Counted from the first letter of the stretch, positions 17,236-28,220 are shown. The stretch: DNA of 64,000 bases from Clostridiaceae bacterium (GCA_003554105.1 PWFQ01000065.1:1-64000); one strand, 5' to 3'. Numbers and translations are program-made. The notes: generated from the letters alone by a model not told the origin.

Positions 17236-19284
17236 TTGAGGAAATTTTTCCGCGGAGCTAGTTTTTACATCTTGATCTTTATTGTATTATTGATAATTGT
17301 TCAAAGATGGGGATTGGAAACGCAAGAGATCGAAGATATAGAGTTTTCGGAAATGTATCAAGAGCTAATGAATGACCGGATTGTATCCATAAACACCAGA
17401 GAACGGGCAGTCGAAGGAGTCCGTTTGGTGAATGGAGAGGAACAGGAATTTGTCTCCTACATTCCGGATATTTTTGATGAGGCAAGATTTACTGAAATAC
17501 TGACACAAAAGATTGACGAGACAGGATTAATTTTAGGAGGAGATCCGCCACCGGAAACACCGTGGTTTGTCAGCATGTTGCCCACAATCTTTCTAATCCT
17601 GATCTTCATAGTATTCTGGTTTGTGTTTATGCAGCAATCACAGGGTGGTGGCGGTAAAGTCATGAACTTTGGGAAAAGCAAAGCAAAACTACAGAAGGAA
17701 GAAGACCGTCAAAAGGTAACTTTTAAGGACGTGGAAGGATTAGATGAAGAAAAGGAAGAATTAACGGAACTAGTGGAGTTTTTAAAGGCTCCGAAGCGAT
17801 TTATTGAGCTGGGTGCCAGAATTCCAAAGGGTGTATTGATGATTGGCCCTCCGGGAACGGGAAAAACCTATTTGACCAAGGCAGTTGCGGGAGAAGCTGG
17901 AGTGCCATTTTACAGTATCAGTGGATCGGACTTCGTTGAGATGTTTGTTGGTGTGGGTGCTTCTCGTGTAAGAGATTTGTTCGAACAGGCAAAGAAAAAC
18001 TCACCGTGTATCGTCTTTATTGACGAAATTGATGCAGTAGGTCGTAAACGTGGGGCAGGTTTAGGAGGAGGTCACGATGAAAGAGAACAAACTCTCAACC
18101 AGCTTCTTGTTGAAATGGATGGTTTTGGTGTGAACGAAGGTATTATTATTGTTGCAGCCACAAACCGACCTGATATTCTGGATCCTGCATTATTAAGACC
18201 GGGAAGATTTGACCGAAAAATTGAAGTCGGTTTACCGGATATTAAAGGTCGGGAGGCAATCATTAACGTGCACTCCAAAGGTAAGCCCTTGGATGATGAC
18301 GTAAATGTCAAGGTTTTAGCAAGAAGGACCCCCGGATTTACTCCGGCTGACCTTGAAAATCTTATGAACGAGGCTGCACTTTTAACAGCGAGAAGAAAAG
18401 AGAAAAAAATCAATATGGCAAGCATTGAAGAAGCGATTACAAAGGTGATTGCAGGAATCGAAAAGAAAAGCAGAGTGATTAGTGAAAAAGAACGGAGAAT
18501 TACAGCATATCATGAGGCAGGACATGCAATTGCCGCACGGTGCCTTCCGAATACAGATCCCGTTCATCAAATCACAATTGTTCCCCGTGGTCGTGCCGGA
18601 GGATTTACAATGATTCTTCCTGAAGAGGACAAAAGTTATGCAACGAAAACTGAAATGGAGGAGCATATTGTTCATCTTTTAGGTGGACGGGTTGCAGAAA
18701 AATTGATGCTTGACGATATCAGCACCGGGGCGCAAAATGATTTGCAAAGAGTATCACAAGTTGCAAAGGCAATGGTGACAAAGTATGGAATGAGTGATAA
18801 ATTAGGCCCGATGACTTTTGGAAGCGGTGACGATGAGGTATTCCTGGGAAAAGACTTCACTTCCAAAAGAGATTATTCTGAAGAAGTGGCTTCAAAGGTG
18901 GACCGTGAGATCAAACGGTTTGTTGATGATGCCTATGAGAAGGCCATCCAGCTTCTTGAAGAGAATAAAGAAAAATTAGAAGCTGTTGCTCAGGCCTTAC
19001 TGAAAATGGAAACGGTCAGTGGATTCCAGTTCGAAAAAATCTTTACAGGACTTGTGACAGTTGAAGAAGCTGACGATGCGGATACATTAGGACAAAAGCT
19101 CTCGGAAGTAAAGATTCAGGCTGAAATCGATTTTGAAAAAGAAGGGCAGGAATTTACGGCTCAAAGGAAGAAAGACCGGGAAGAGAAAAAATCAGGAAGG
19201 CTAACGAAAAATGACCCTGCGCCCTCCTCTTCCCTTACGAATATTGTTAAGAATGATACAAACTCTGACAAAGAAAATGAATAG
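17236..19284 (+). CDS. ftsH: ATP-dependent zinc metalloprotease FtsH
   Basis: Membrane-anchored AAA+ protease that degrades damaged or regulatory membrane and cytosolic proteins. 682 residues: a transmembrane helix near the start, a small external domain, a second helix (about 115-135), the AAA domain with Walker A GPPGTGKT, Walker [12 protein letters not shown] and the second region of homology, and the zinc-protease domain with HEAGH. The TTG at 17236 was chosen because AGAGGAGGA ends 6 bases before it; the ATG at 17218 lies ahead of that site. The tail is charged. Own promoter and terminator. Confidence 0.96.
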   Translation: MRKFFRGASFYILIFIVLLIIVQRWGLETQEIEDIEFSEMYQELMNDRIVSINTRERAVEGVRLVNGEEQEFVSYIPDIFDEARFTEILTQKIDETGLILGGDPPPETPWFVSMLPTIFLILIFIVFWFVFMQQSQGGGGKVMNFGKSKAKLQKEEDRQKVTFKDVEGLDEEKEELTELVEFLKAPKRFIELGARIPKGVLMIGPPGTGKTYLTKAVAGEAGVPFYSISGSDFVEMFVGVGASRVRDLFEQAKKNSPCIVFIDEIDAVGRKRGAGLGGGHDEREQTLNQLLVEMDGFGVNEGIIIVAATNRPDILDPALLRPGRFDRKIEVGLPDIKGREAIINVHSKGKPLDDDVNVKVLARRTPGFTPADLENLMNEAALLTARRKEKKINMASIEEAITKVIAGIEKKSRVISEKERRITAYHEAGHAIAARCLPNTDPVHQITIVPRGRAGGFTMILPEEDKSYATKTEMEEHIVHLLGGRVAEKLMLDDISTGAQNDLQRVSQVAKAMVTKYGMSDKLGPMTFGSGDDEVFLGKDFTSKRDYSEEVASKVDREIKRFVDDAYEKAIQLLEENKEKLEAVAQALLKMETVSGFQFEKIFTGLVTVEEADDADTLGQKLSEVKIQAEIDFEKEGQEFTAQRKKDREEKKSGRLTKNDPAPSSSLTNIVKNDTNSDKENE

Positions 19285-19303
19285 TATCGAAGCACTGTAT
19301 TTT

Positions 19304-19338
19304 AAGCATCTTGGAGGGTTTTCCAGGGTGCTTTTTTT
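19304..19338 (+). terminator. Terminator of ftsH and content of the 19285-19608 gap
   Basis: Twelve-pair stem with two G-T pairs (19304-19315 with 19322-19333) followed by seven T. The remaining part of the 324-base gap before the mutase gene shows no gene; no clear promoter or riboswitch was found there. Confidence 0.8.
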
Positions 19339-19608
19339 GCAAAAAATCCATGAAGTGTGGAAATAATCCTTGCAGAAAGATTCGAAAAACTGTAGAATGT
19401 CTATAGATAGAAAGTTGAAATTCCAACACTTTGCAAGGAATGAAACAGATCTTGCAAAAAAAATCCTTCTGTCATTTAGAATAATTCCTGACAACTGCTC
19501 AAGCGTAGACGTAAAAAGGGATAGAGAAGTTTTTCTAAATGAGGGTCCTTTGTTACAATTGAAGGATTGATCGTTTCCGATGTAAATACTTTAAAGGGAG
19601 GAAACACG

Positions 19609-21288
19609 ATGCTAGAAAAAGACAAGTTGAAAGAAGTGAAAGAAGAAAAAAAACGATGGCAGAAAGAGAAAGTCGACAAGGGTTTATCGAAATTCCCTGA
19701 AAGGAAAGAGGAGTTCACTAGAACATCAGGAGCAAACATTGAAAGACTGTATACTCCTGATGATCTTGAAGGTATGGACTACAACAAAGATTTAGGTTAC
19801 CCAGGGGAATATCCTTATACCCGTGGAGTTCAGCCCACGATGTATCGGAGCCGCTTTTGGACAATGAGACAATATGCCGGTTTTGCAACAGCAGAAGAGT
19901 CCAACAAACGCTATAAGTATCTTCTCGAACAGGGACAGACCGGACTTTCTGTGGCATTTGATTTACCCACACAGATCGGATATGATTCCGATCATGAATT
20001 AGCACAAGGTGAAGTGGGCAAAGTGGGAGTCGCCATCGATTCGCTCACTGATATGGAAATTTTGTTTGACGGGATTCCTTTGGATAAGGTAAGTACATCC
20101 ATGACAATTAATGCACCGGCTGCAGTTCTATTAGCGATGTACATAGCGGTTGCTGAGAAGCAGGGGGTTTCTGCGGATCAATTAAGGGGAACAATTCAAA
20201 ATGATATTTTAAAAGAGTATATCGCCCGGGGCACATATATATTCCCGACTGAAGAGTCTATGAGGTTGATCACGGATATTTTTGCGTACTGTTCAAAGGA
20301 AGTGCCACAATGGAATACAATCAGTATTTCGGGTTACCACATCCGGGAAGCCGGTTCTTCGGCCAGCCAAGAGGTTGCATTCACATTGGCTGATGGAATT
20401 GCATACGTTGAAGCTGCAATTAAAGCTGGATTGGATGTGGATTCTTTTGCGCCGAGGCTCTCCTTCTTCTTCAACTCCCACAATGACTTATTGGAAGAGG
20501 TTTCAAAGTTCAGAGCAGCCAGAAGATTGTGGGCGAAAATCATGAAAGAACGATTCGGAGCAAAAAATCCCAAATCGATGCAATTGAAATTCCATACGCA
20601 AACTGCAGGATCCACTCTAACCGCACAGCAACCGGATAATAACATTGTTCGTGTGGCAATACAGACCCTTGCGGCTGTTCTTGGCGGAACCCAGTCACTT
20701 CATACAAACTCCAAAGACGAAGCCTTGGCTTTGCCAACTGAAGATTCAGTGAGAGTCGCCCTGCGGACACAACAAATTGTGGCTCATGAAAGTGGAGTTG
20801 CGGATACTGTAGATCCATTGGCAGGTTCCTATTACGTTGAGAAAATGACGAAGGAAATTGAAGATGCAGCAATGGAATACATTGAGCAAATCGATGAACT
20901 GGGAGGAGCACCTGCAGCAATTGAACAAGGTTTTATTCAAAAAGAAATTATGGACAGTTCCTATAACTATCAAAAAGAACTGGAAAAAGAAGAAAGAATT
21001 GTTGTGGGAATGAATAAGTTCCAGGTCAAAGAAAAGCCGGTGGAAGGACTTCTGAAGCTTGATCCCCGAGTAGAAGAGCTGCAAAGGGACAAAATTAAGA
21101 AAACGAAAGAAAATCGGGACGAAAAAATGGTTCAAGATAATCTGAAAGCACTTCGACAGGCAGCTTCCGGCAATGAAAATACCATGCCTTATATTCTTGA
21201 GTCCGTTAAAGCATATGCAACTCTAGGAGAAATTTGTGGAGTTCTGCGGGAAGTCTTTGGTGAATACCAGCAAAGCGTCGTGATCTAA
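19609..21288 (+). CDS. Methylmalonyl-CoA mutase large (catalytic) subunit
   Basis: Catalytic chain of the adenosylcobalamin enzyme that interconverts succinyl-CoA and (R)-methylmalonyl-CoA. The 559-residue protein is the TIM-barrel part only, of the split type, with [20 protein letters not shown] in the substrate region and the HTQTAG and GGTQSLHTN stretches typical of the family. The B12 domain is encoded by the next gene. The ATG at 19609 follows GGGAGG at 8-base spacing. In this cluster it probably runs from succinyl-CoA toward propionate. Confidence 0.95.
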   Translation: MLEKDKLKEVKEEKKRWQKEKVDKGLSKFPERKEEFTRTSGANIERLYTPDDLEGMDYNKDLGYPGEYPYTRGVQPTMYRSRFWTMRQYAGFATAEESNKRYKYLLEQGQTGLSVAFDLPTQIGYDSDHELAQGEVGKVGVAIDSLTDMEILFDGIPLDKVSTSMTINAPAAVLLAMYIAVAEKQGVSADQLRGTIQNDILKEYIARGTYIFPTEESMRLITDIFAYCSKEVPQWNTISISGYHIREAGSSASQEVAFTLADGIAYVEAAIKAGLDVDSFAPRLSFFFNSHNDLLEEVSKFRAARRLWAKIMKERFGAKNPKSMQLKFHTQTAGSTLTAQQPDNNIVRVAIQTLAAVLGGTQSLHTNSKDEALALPTEDSVRVALRTQQIVAHESGVADTVDPLAGSYYVEKMTKEIEDAAMEYIEQIDELGGAPAAIEQGFIQKEIMDSSYNYQKELEKEERIVVGMNKFQVKEKPVEGLLKLDPRVEELQRDKIKKTKENRDEKMVQDNLKALRQAASGNENTMPYILESVKAYATLGEICGVLREVFGEYQQSVVI

Positions 21289-21327
21289 AAATACGTGTTT
21301 AGTGGATAATAATAAGGAGGTTTTTTC

Positions 21328-21726
21328 ATGGATAAACCGATTAGAGTGTTAGTTGCAAAGCCGGGATTGGATGGTCATGATCGAGGGGCGAAAGTAATAG
21401 CGAGGGCTCTTAGAGATGCCGGGATGGAGGTTGTTTATACGGGTCTACGCCAAACTCCGGAGCAAATTGTACAGACTGCAATTCAGGAGGATGTGGATGT
21501 CGTTGCTTTAAGTATTCTCTCCGGAGCACACAATCACTTGCTTCCCAAAATTGTGAATCGTTTGAAGGAAGAAGGGGTCTATGACGAAGTTCTGGTTCTG
21601 GCAGGTGGAGTGATTCCGGATGATGACATCCCGGGACTGAAAGAAGCGGGGATTGAGGCGGTATTTACACCGGGAACTCCCACAGGCGTAACTATTAACT
21701 TTATTAAGGAAAACTTAAAAAAATAA
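21328..21726 (+). CDS. Methylmalonyl-CoA mutase small (B12-binding) subunit
   Basis: 132-residue cobalamin-binding chain. It starts with [19 protein letters not shown], in which DGHDRG is the DxHxxG motif whose His coordinates cobalt. The SILSGAH and GGVIPDDD stretches line the B12 nucleotide tail pocket. It is 39 bases after the large subunit gene with a strong AAGGAGG. Confidence 0.96.
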   Translation: MDKPIRVLVAKPGLDGHDRGAKVIARALRDAGMEVVYTGLRQTPEQIVQTAIQEDVDVVALSILSGAHNHLLPKIVNRLKEEGVYDEVLVLAGGVIPDDDIPGLKEAGIEAVFTPGTPTGVTINFIKENLKK

Positions 21727-21743
21727 AAGCAAATAGAATGGAT

Positions 21744-21788
21744 AAGGGAAAGCCGATGAATTCTTAAGAGTCATCGTCTTCCCTTTGT
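21744..21788 (+). terminator. Probable terminator after the mutase genes
   Basis: Hairpin with two stacked stems, AAGGGAA/TTCCCTT and CGATGA/TCATCG, separated by a small internal loop. The T-tail is weak (TTTGTT), so it may be leaky and allow read-through into meaB. Confidence 0.5.
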
Positions 21789-21847
21789 TAATGGAAAAAA
21801 CTTAGAGGATATCAACAAAAATGAGGATTGAATGAATTCATATTTTG

Positions 21848-21876
21848 TTGTCTGTTACAATAAAACAACCTATATA
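21848..21876 (+). promoter_or_regulatory. Possible promoter of meaB
   Basis: TTGTCT (21848-21853) and TATATA (21871-21876), 17 bases apart, about 70 bases before the meaB ATG. An overlapping TATAAT is present two bases downstream. Confidence 0.4.
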
Positions 21877-21946
21877 ATGAATGGGGAGTTTCTTATTAGT
21901 CATATGTGGATCATCAAAGAGGAAATTATTAAAGGATGGTGAGAGA

Positions 21947-22909
21947 ATGAAGGATTTAAAGGGAAAACTCATAAAAAAAAGCATGAAGGCAACAGCGAGA
22001 ATGATCACGATGTTAGAAAATCAAGATCCATCTGCAATTGAAATCCTTGCTGACCTTTATTCTCTAACAGGAAATGCGAAGGTTATAGGGATTACCGGAC
22101 CGCCCGGAGCTGGCAAAAGCACATTAACTGATAAACTGGTAAAGGGTTTACGAAAGAAAGACAAAAAGGTGGGAATTATTGCAGTGGATCCAACAAGTCC
22201 TTTTTCCGGCGGGTCCATCCTTGGAGATCGTATACGTATGTCGGATTTGGCAACAGACCCCGGAGTTTTTATTCGAAGTATGGGAACCCGCGGTCACCTG
22301 GGAGGGCTTTCAAAAGCAACCCAGGGAGCTGTAAAAGCCCTGGACCTCTACGGGATGGACTATATTATCATTGAAACGGTTGGTGTAGGTCAGTCAGAAG
22401 TGGATATCGTAAAGACAGCTGACACTGTTGTCATGGTAATGGTCCCGGGACTCGGTGACGATATACAGGCAATTAAAGCAGGAATTATGGAAATCGGTGA
22501 TATTTTCGCGATTAATAAGGCAGATCGGGATGGTGCTGCAAAAACCCATAGAGAGATTGCAAATATGTTGGACTTTGTCGAAAAAGATTGGAAACCTCCC
22601 ATTGAACAGGTTGTCGCTTTACAAAACCAGGGGATCGATAATCTTCTGAACCATATTTTAGATCATTTGAATTATTTAGACACCACAAATCAGCTGATTG
22701 ATCGAAGGATCAATAGCAGCAGGATCGAAATCATGGAGTTAATGAAAGAACGTTTGATGGAAGATTTTATTAAGGAAGAGGACATTCAAGAAGATTTGGA
22801 AGTATGTGCCCGAGAAGTGGCTCAAAGAGAGAATAATCCTTATAGGGCCAGCGAAGAATTATTGAAAAAAGTAATTACAAAGGAGGCAAAAAATTATGAA
22901 AACCACTAA
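21947..22909 (+). CDS. meaB: MeaB-type GTPase, methylmalonyl-CoA mutase chaperone
   Basis: G3E-family GTPase that gates cofactor loading into, and protects, methylmalonyl-CoA mutase. 320 residues with Walker A GPPGAGKST, VDPTSPFSGGSILGDRIRM, ETVGVGQSEVD and the NKAD base-specificity motif. The ATG at 21947 was chosen for the GGATGGTGAG upstream and because the residues before it do not resemble the family. Its end overlaps the epimerase gene by 14 bases. Confidence 0.94.
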   Translation: MKDLKGKLIKKSMKATARMITMLENQDPSAIEILADLYSLTGNAKVIGITGPPGAGKSTLTDKLVKGLRKKDKKVGIIAVDPTSPFSGGSILGDRIRMSDLATDPGVFIRSMGTRGHLGGLSKATQGAVKALDLYGMDYIIIETVGVGQSEVDIVKTADTVVMVMVPGLGDDIQAIKAGIMEIGDIFAINKADRDGAAKTHREIANMLDFVEKDWKPPIEQVVALQNQGIDNLLNHILDHLNYLDTTNQLIDRRINSSRIEIMELMKERLMEDFIKEEDIQEDLEVCAREVAQRENNPYRASEELLKKVITKEAKNYENH

Positions 22910-23303
22910 ACTGGATCATATCGGCATTGCAGTCAAAGATCTGGAGAAATCCCTGGCATTTTATGAAGAGGTGCTGGGTATTAAATGTCAAGGAAAGGAA
23001 ACCGTTGAGGAACAGAAGGTAAGAGTTGCTTTTCTTCCCATCGGTGACACTGAAGTTGAGCTTTTGGAGTCTACCGACCCTGAAGGACCCATCGCTAAAT
23101 TCATTGATAAAAAAGGCGAGGGAATACAACATATGGCTTATCGTGTGGATGATATTGAAAAAGCCATTGCAACAATGAAGGAGAAGGGAATTCGCATGAT
23201 CGATGAAAAACCTCGATACGGTGCAGGGGGAGCGAAAATAGCATTTTGTCATCCCAAAGATACCAATGGAGTATTAATTGAGTTAAGTGAGCGGGTAGAA
23301 TAA
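22896..23303 (+). CDS. mce: Methylmalonyl-CoA epimerase
   Basis: Interconverts (R)- and (S)-methylmalonyl-CoA, linking the mutase to the decarboxylase. The 135-residue vicinal-oxygen-chelate protein starts LDHIGIAVKDLEKSLAFY, with metal-binding His in LDHIG and IQHMAYRV and Glu in VLIELSE. AAAGGAGG precedes the ATG; the start overlaps the end of meaB, implying coupled translation. Confidence 0.95.
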   Translation: MKTTKLDHIGIAVKDLEKSLAFYEEVLGIKCQGKETVEEQKVRVAFLPIGDTEVELLESTDPEGPIAKFIDKKGEGIQHMAYRVDDIEKAIATMKEKGIRMIDEKPRYGAGGAKIAFCHPKDTNGVLIELSERVE

Positions 23304-23396
23304 AAAAGATCTTCCCACATCAAAACCATATGTTATAATACTGTATTAAGAGTTGGCAACAATTATACAAGACTTTTATTAGGAGGTTAATGTTCA

Positions 23397-24944
23397 ATGA
23401 CCACAAAAAGATTAGAAGAGTTGCGTCAGCGGAAACAGAAGATCCGGGAAGGCGGAGGAGAGAAAAGAATCGAGAAGCAGCACGAAAAGGGGAAACTGAC
23501 CGCCAGAGAAAGGGTCAATCTCTTGTTCGATGAAGGAAGCTTTGTTGAACTGGATGCCCATGTAAAGCATCGATGTGTAAATTTCGGCATGGAGAAAGTT
23601 GATGCTCCCGGAGAAGGTGTTGTTACGGGATACGGGAAAGTTGAAGGGAAATTGGTCTATGCATATGCTCAAGACTTTACTGTCGTCGGAGGATCTCTTG
23701 GTGAAATGCATGCGAAGAAAATAGTTAAAACCCAAGAACTGGCTCTTAAGATGGGAGCCCCTATTGTAGGTCTTAACGATTCCGGTGGAGCAAGAATTCA
23801 AGAAGCGGTTGATGCACTTTCAGGGTATGGTCAGATTTTTTATAACAATACTATCGCATCAGGTGTAATTCCTCAAATATCTGCAATTATGGGACCTTGT
23901 GCGGGAGGCGCGGTTTATTCTCCTGCGCTGACAGACTTTATCTTTATGGTTGACAAAACCAGTCAAATGTTTATCACAGGACCCGAAGTTGTAAAAAGTG
24001 TCACAGGTGAAGAGGTTTCATCGGAAGAGCTCGGGGGAGCAACAACCCACAACACAAAAAGCGGGGTTGCTCATTTTAAAGCTGCCAATGATGAGGAGTG
24101 TTTAAAAGAAATTCGAAGATTGCTTAGCTTTTTACCGTCCAACAATATGGAAACGGCAACCCAATTAGCTGTAGAAGACGACTTGAACCGCATGCTTCCG
24201 GAAATGGAGGGTTTCGTACCGGAAAATCCCAACAAGCCTTATGATATGAAGGATGTCATCCATTCTATCGCGGACAATAGGGACTTCTATGAAGTTCAAC
24301 CAACCTATGCAATGAACATGATTACCGGGTTTATTCGGATTAATGGAAACTCGATCGGAGTGATAGCAAATCAACCAAAGGTTTTAGCAGGCTGCTTGGA
24401 CATTAATGCATCAGATAAGGCGGGACGATTCATTCGAACCTGTGACTGCTATAATATCCCGGTCCTGAATCTAGTAGATGTTCCCGGGTTTCTTCCTGGA
24501 AAAGGGCAAGAGCATGGTGGAATTATTCGACATGGTGCGAAAATGCTCTATGCGTATAGTGAAGCTACAGTACCGAAAGTAACATTGATTGTCAGAAAAT
24601 CCTATGGAGGGGCATACCTTGCGATGTGTTCCAAGGATTTAGGAGCGGATATGGTATTTGCGTGGCCATCAGCAGAAATTGCAGTAATGGGTCCTCAGGG
24701 GGCGGCAAATATCATTTTCAGAAGAGATATTAAAGAATCCGACGATCCGCAAAAAACAAGAGAAGAAAAGATTCAGGCCTACTCTGCAGAGTTTGCAACT
24801 CCATACAAGGCAGCGGAAAGAGGGTTCGTTGATGATGTCATTGAACCGGCTGCAACGAGAGCGAGACTTGTGGATGCTTTTGATATGCTTGCAAGCAAGC
24901 GGGAAACACGACCGGCAAAGAAACACGGAAACTTTCCTGTATAG
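23397..24944 (+). CDS. mmdA: Methylmalonyl-CoA decarboxylase alpha subunit (carboxyltransferase)
   Basis: Carboxyltransferase that moves the carboxyl group from (S)-methylmalonyl-CoA to biotin on MmdC, releasing propionyl-CoA. The 515-residue protein has the acyl-CoA carboxylase beta-type crotonase folds, with NDSGGARIQEAVDAL, GPCAGGAVYSPALTDF and KSYGGAYLAM. Propionyl-CoA carboxylase beta chains look alike, but the next genes encode the membrane beta and delta chains of a decarboxylase and there is no biotin carboxylase, so the sodium pump is the right reading. AGGAGG precedes the ATG. Confidence 0.94.
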   Translation: MTTKRLEELRQRKQKIREGGGEKRIEKQHEKGKLTARERVNLLFDEGSFVELDAHVKHRCVNFGMEKVDAPGEGVVTGYGKVEGKLVYAYAQDFTVVGGSLGEMHAKKIVKTQELALKMGAPIVGLNDSGGARIQEAVDALSGYGQIFYNNTIASGVIPQISAIMGPCAGGAVYSPALTDFIFMVDKTSQMFITGPEVVKSVTGEEVSSEELGGATTHNTKSGVAHFKAANDEECLKEIRRLLSFLPSNNMETATQLAVEDDLNRMLPEMEGFVPENPNKPYDMKDVIHSIADNRDFYEVQPTYAMNMITGFIRINGNSIGVIANQPKVLAGCLDINASDKAGRFIRTCDCYNIPVLNLVDVPGFLPGKGQEHGGIIRHGAKMLYAYSEATVPKVTLIVRKSYGGAYLAMCSKDLGADMVFAWPSAEIAVMGPQGAANIIFRRDIKESDDPQKTREEKIQAYSAEFATPYKAAERGFVDDVIEPAATRARLVDAFDMLASKRETRPAKKHGNFPV

Positions 24945-24980
24945 AAAAACGAGTTCTGAAATAAACGGAGAGGTGATTAG

Positions 24981-25430
24981 ATGAATATGTATAAGGTTCT
25001 TCTAACCGGACAAACCCTCTTGGATCGATTGAAAGATCCAAATCAGGAAATGTCTATAGGAGATCAATTAGCAGCAAGTCTCCAGGTAACAGTATTAGGA
25101 GTTTCGATTGTTTTTATCGCGTTGGCATTACTTTACGTTGCAATTAACGGAATGGAAAGAGCCTTCGGTGACAAGAAACAGCCAACCCCTAAGCCGAAAC
25201 CGGTAGAACAGGAGACAGCATCACAAGAACAATCTCGGGAAAATGCGAGCGCCGTAGAGCAAGAAGATCAAGAGGAGCTAATTGCAGTGATTACTGCCGC
25301 AATTGCAGCGAGCATGGAAACTTCCAGCCATAACATTGTTGTTCGAAACATAGTGAGAAGTAATGATATGACTCCGACTTGGGGAAGAGCAGGAAGAGTT
25401 GAACAAACCCAGCGGATGTTTACCAGATAA
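24981..25430 (+). CDS. mmdD: Methylmalonyl-CoA decarboxylase delta subunit (OadG-like)
   Basis: 149-residue assembly subunit of the sodium-pumping decarboxylase. One transmembrane helix (about 29-50, VTVLGVSIVFIALALLYVAI), then a charged proline/glutamine-rich linker and a C-terminal segment ending near MTPTWGRAGRVEQTQRMF. In the family this chain tethers the carboxyltransferase to the membrane beta subunit. Located between the alpha and biotin-carrier genes, as expected. Confidence 0.88.
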   Translation: MNMYKVLLTGQTLLDRLKDPNQEMSIGDQLAASLQVTVLGVSIVFIALALLYVAINGMERAFGDKKQPTPKPKPVEQETASQEQSRENASAVEQEDQEELIAVITAAIAASMETSSHNIVVRNIVRSNDMTPTWGRAGRVEQTQRMFTR

Positions 25431-25486
25431 AAGAGAAACCAACCTTTACTTATGAAATCAAACCGAAAATTAAGGAGGAAACATTA

Positions 25487-25903
25487 ATGAAAAAATTTAA
25501 AATTACTGTTAACGGAGTTGCGTATGATGTTGATGTCGAAGAGATTGCACAAGGTGCTGCCGCACCATCAGCTCCGGCAGCTCAACAGTCACAACAGCAA
25601 GCACAACCACAGGCAAAGCCTGCTGCTCCTGCTCCAAAAAAAGAAGAACCGAAAAAGGAAGCAGCGCCGGCACCATCAGCACCTGCAGGAGCTCAGACAA
25701 TTGAAGCTCCTATGCCGGGGAATGTGTGGAAAGTACTTGTGAAAGAAGGAGATCAAGTAGAAGAAGGACAGGCTCTGATTATCCTTGAAGCGATGAAAAT
25801 GGAAAATGAAATAAGCGCTCCTGCAGCAGGAACTGTAGCAAAAGTACATGTTGATGAAGGTGCATCTGTAGACAATGGCGATGTATTAGTATCACTTAGC
25901 TAA
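25487..25903 (+). CDS. mmdC: Methylmalonyl-CoA decarboxylase gamma subunit (biotin carrier)
   Basis: 138-residue biotin carrier. After a short N-terminal domain comes a flexible Ala/Pro/Gln/Lys linker (about 24-70) and a biotinyl domain with EAMKMEN, where the central Lys is the biotin attachment point. BirA, encoded at 27.2 kb, should modify it. AAGGAGG precedes the ATG. Confidence 0.96.
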   Translation: MKKFKITVNGVAYDVDVEEIAQGAAAPSAPAAQQSQQQAQPQAKPAAPAPKKEEPKKEAAPAPSAPAGAQTIEAPMPGNVWKVLVKEGDQVEEGQALIILEAMKMENEISAPAAGTVAKVHVDEGASVDNGDVLVSLS

Positions 25904-25938
25904 AGAAAAAGCGAATACGATTGAAAGGAGATGCACAA

Positions 25939-27144
25939 ATGGTTGATATTTTTATCGATTTTATCAATACAACGGGCTTTATGAATATCAGTATTCAAGA
26001 ACTGATTATGATTGTGTTAGCCTGTTTTCTGTTATTCTTAGCCATTGGGAAAGGATTTGAGCCACTTTTATTAGTGCCGATTGCCTTTGGTATGCTACTG
26101 ACAAATCTTCCTATGGCAGGGGTAATGGAACCGATGACTGTGGTATTGAATATCGTTACTCCCGGTGGCGGTCAAGGTGCGATTGAAGCCGGAATGGAAA
26201 TTGAACAGACAGTCCAAAATACGGGTGGCCTATTAGGACACTTTTACAAAGGAAATCAGTTAGGGATCTTCCCTCCATTAATTTTCCTTGGTGTCGGAGC
26301 AATGACAGACTTTGGACCTTTGATTGCAAATCCTAAAAGTGTCTTTTTAGGAGCAGCAGCCCAGTTTGGAATTTTCTTTACATTTATCGGAGCAATTCTT
26401 ATGGGATTTTCTCCCGAAGCAGCGGGTAGCATTGGAATTATCGGGGGCGCTGACGGTCCAACAGCAATTTTGGTTACTTCGCAGCTTGCTCCTCACCTGT
26501 TAGGACCGATTGCAGTGGCTGCATATTCATATATGGCTCTTGTGCCTGTTATTCAACCGCCAATTATGAGGGCGTTGACCACAAGTGAAGAGAGAAAAAT
26601 CAAAATGGAACAGTTGCGATCGGTATCAAAAAAGGAAAAGATTGTGTTCCCGATTATGGTAACAATTATTGTAACACTTCTTTTGCCGGCGGCAGCACCT
26701 CTTATCGGGATGCTAATGTTTGGTAATCTTTTAAAAGAATGTGCTGTTACCGATCGATTATCAAAAACAGCACAAAACGAACTTGTGAATATCGTTACGA
26801 TCTTATTAGGTCTGAGTGTTGGAGCTTCAGCAAGAGCAGAGCAGTTTTTAGAGTTTGAAACGATTCAGATTATTGTCCTGGGTGTAGTTGCCTTCGGGGT
26901 TGGTACTGCAGCAGGAGTTATCATTGCTAAATTAATGAACAAAATCTCGAAAAAAGCGATCAATCCTCTAATCGGTGCAGCAGGTGTATCTGCAGTACCA
27001 ATGGCTTCAAGGGTTGTACAAACTGTAGGACAAAAAGAGAATCCAAGCAATTTTCTTTTGATGCATGCCATGGGACCTAATGTATCGGGAGTCATCGGAT
27101 CTGCCGTAGCTGCCGGTGTTATGTTGTCATTATTTGGAGGTTAA
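25939..27144 (+). CDS. mmdB: Methylmalonyl-CoA decarboxylase beta subunit (sodium pump)
   Basis: 401-residue membrane protein that decarboxylates carboxybiotin and exports Na+. It is hydrophobic throughout, with [22 protein letters not shown] and [13 protein letters not shown], the latter holding the conserved Asp of the ion path. The ATG at 25939 is 8 bases after AAAGGAG; the upstream TTG at 25921 is less likely. Last gene of the cluster, followed by a strong terminator. The sodium gradient can drive ATP synthesis or solute uptake. Confidence 0.95.
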   Translation: MVDIFIDFINTTGFMNISIQELIMIVLACFLLFLAIGKGFEPLLLVPIAFGMLLTNLPMAGVMEPMTVVLNIVTPGGGQGAIEAGMEIEQTVQNTGGLLGHFYKGNQLGIFPPLIFLGVGAMTDFGPLIANPKSVFLGAAAQFGIFFTFIGAILMGFSPEAAGSIGIIGGADGPTAILVTSQLAPHLLGPIAVAAYSYMALVPVIQPPIMRALTTSEERKIKMEQLRSVSKKEKIVFPIMVTIIVTLLLPAAAPLIGMLMFGNLLKECAVTDRLSKTAQNELVNIVTILLGLSVGASARAEQFLEFETIQIIVLGVVAFGVGTAAGVIIAKLMNKISKKAINPLIGAAGVSAVPMASRVVQTVGQKENPSNFLLMHAMGPNVSGVIGSAVAAGVMLSLFGG

Positions 27145-27152
27145 AGGCGATA

Positions 27153-27194
27153 AAAACCCTTTGGAGAAGCAACCGGTCTCCAAAGGGTTTTTTT
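27153..27194 (+). terminator. Terminator of the mmd operon
   Basis: Perfect 14-pair stem AAACCCTTTGGAGA/TCTCCAAAGGGTTT (27154-27167 with 27177-27190) followed by T residues. One of the strongest terminators in the window. Confidence 0.92.
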
Positions 27195-27209
27195 AAAAGG
27201 AGAGGGAAT

Positions 27210-28181
27210 ATGAAAGCGGAGACCTTATGTTATCTTTACGAAAATCAGGGAAAGATCGTATCCGGAGAAGAGATCAGCCGATCCTTAAATATTTCCAGAA
27301 CAGCAGTCTGGAAGCACATTGGCCGTTTAAGGGATGAAGGCTATCCCATCGAATCCATTCCGCAAAAAGGGTATAAATTAGTGGTTGAACCTTCCAGCAT
27401 TTTTCCCTGCGTTTTAGAGAAGAAGTTCGGTAAACCGGTGTTTTATTTCCAATCCATCGGTTCAACAAACGGATATTTAAAAGAAAATCTCCCGCTCCAC
27501 AAAGATGGAACAATCGTTATTAGTGATGAACAGACAAAGGGACGTGGAAGAATGGGAAGAGATTGGTATTCTCCTAAAGGGAAAGGGCTTTTTTTATCTC
27601 TTTTGTTGAAGCCGTCTCTTCAAATTGATGAAATATTTGCAATGACAAGTGTTGTCGCAGTATCGATCTATAGGATTATGAAGAAAAACTACGATGTTCC
27701 GGTTAAGATAAAATGGCCGAATGACTTGGTCGTGGAAGGCAAAAAAATCGCTGGTATTTTAACGGAAATTTCCGGAGAGCTGGATGGAGTAAACAACCTG
27801 ATCGTGGGAATGGGAGTTAATCTACACAATGAATTTTTTCACAAGGAAATACAGCATCAAGCTACATCTCTATATTTGGAGAAGAACCTAAAGGTCTCAA
27901 GACATGAATTTTCAGAGGCACTGCTTGAAGAGTTTTTTAAAAACTATGATACGTTTTTGGAAAGAAGAAATATTGACTTCCTGCTCGACGATCTTTGTAA
28001 AGCCTCAAGTGTACTTGGAAAAGAAATTGATGTGATCGAGGGAAGCAGAAGAAGTCCTGCCACTGCATTGGAAATTACCAGAGAAGGATTCCTGAAAGTA
28101 CGTTATGAAGAGGGAATCGTAGAACTGCTTCGATCAGGAGAGATATCAATACGGGAAAGCATGCAGGAACTCAACAAATGA
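27210..28181 (+). CDS. birA: Biotin-protein ligase / biotin operon repressor BirA
   Basis: Attaches biotin to carrier proteins via biotinyl-AMP and, when bound to it, represses biotin genes. 323 residues: N-terminal winged helix (about 1-65, SGEEISRSLNISRTAVWKHI), catalytic domain with GRGRMGRDWYSP (biotin-binding loop) and KWPNDLVV, and a C-terminal SH3-like domain. The helix-turn-helix means this is the regulating class. It follows the mmd genes, whose MmdC needs biotin, and a matching operator is present at bioY (56.3 kb). Confidence 0.96.
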   Translation: MKAETLCYLYENQGKIVSGEEISRSLNISRTAVWKHIGRLRDEGYPIESIPQKGYKLVVEPSSIFPCVLEKKFGKPVFYFQSIGSTNGYLKENLPLHKDGTIVISDEQTKGRGRMGRDWYSPKGKGLFLSLLLKPSLQIDEIFAMTSVVAVSIYRIMKKNYDVPVKIKWPNDLVVEGKKIAGILTEISGELDGVNNLIVGMGVNLHNEFFHKEIQHQATSLYLEKNLKVSRHEFSEALLEEFFKNYDTFLERRNIDFLLDDLCKASSVLGKEIDVIEGSRRSPATALEITREGFLKVRYEEGIVELLRSGEISIRESMQELNK

Positions 28182-28220
28182 AAGATTTCTCTCAACAGGG
28201 ACAACAGAATGAAATAAATG

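Noticed and set aside
23397-24944. Propionyl-CoA carboxylase beta chain
   Set aside because: No biotin carboxylase gene nearby; delta, gamma and membrane beta decarboxylase subunits follow directly.
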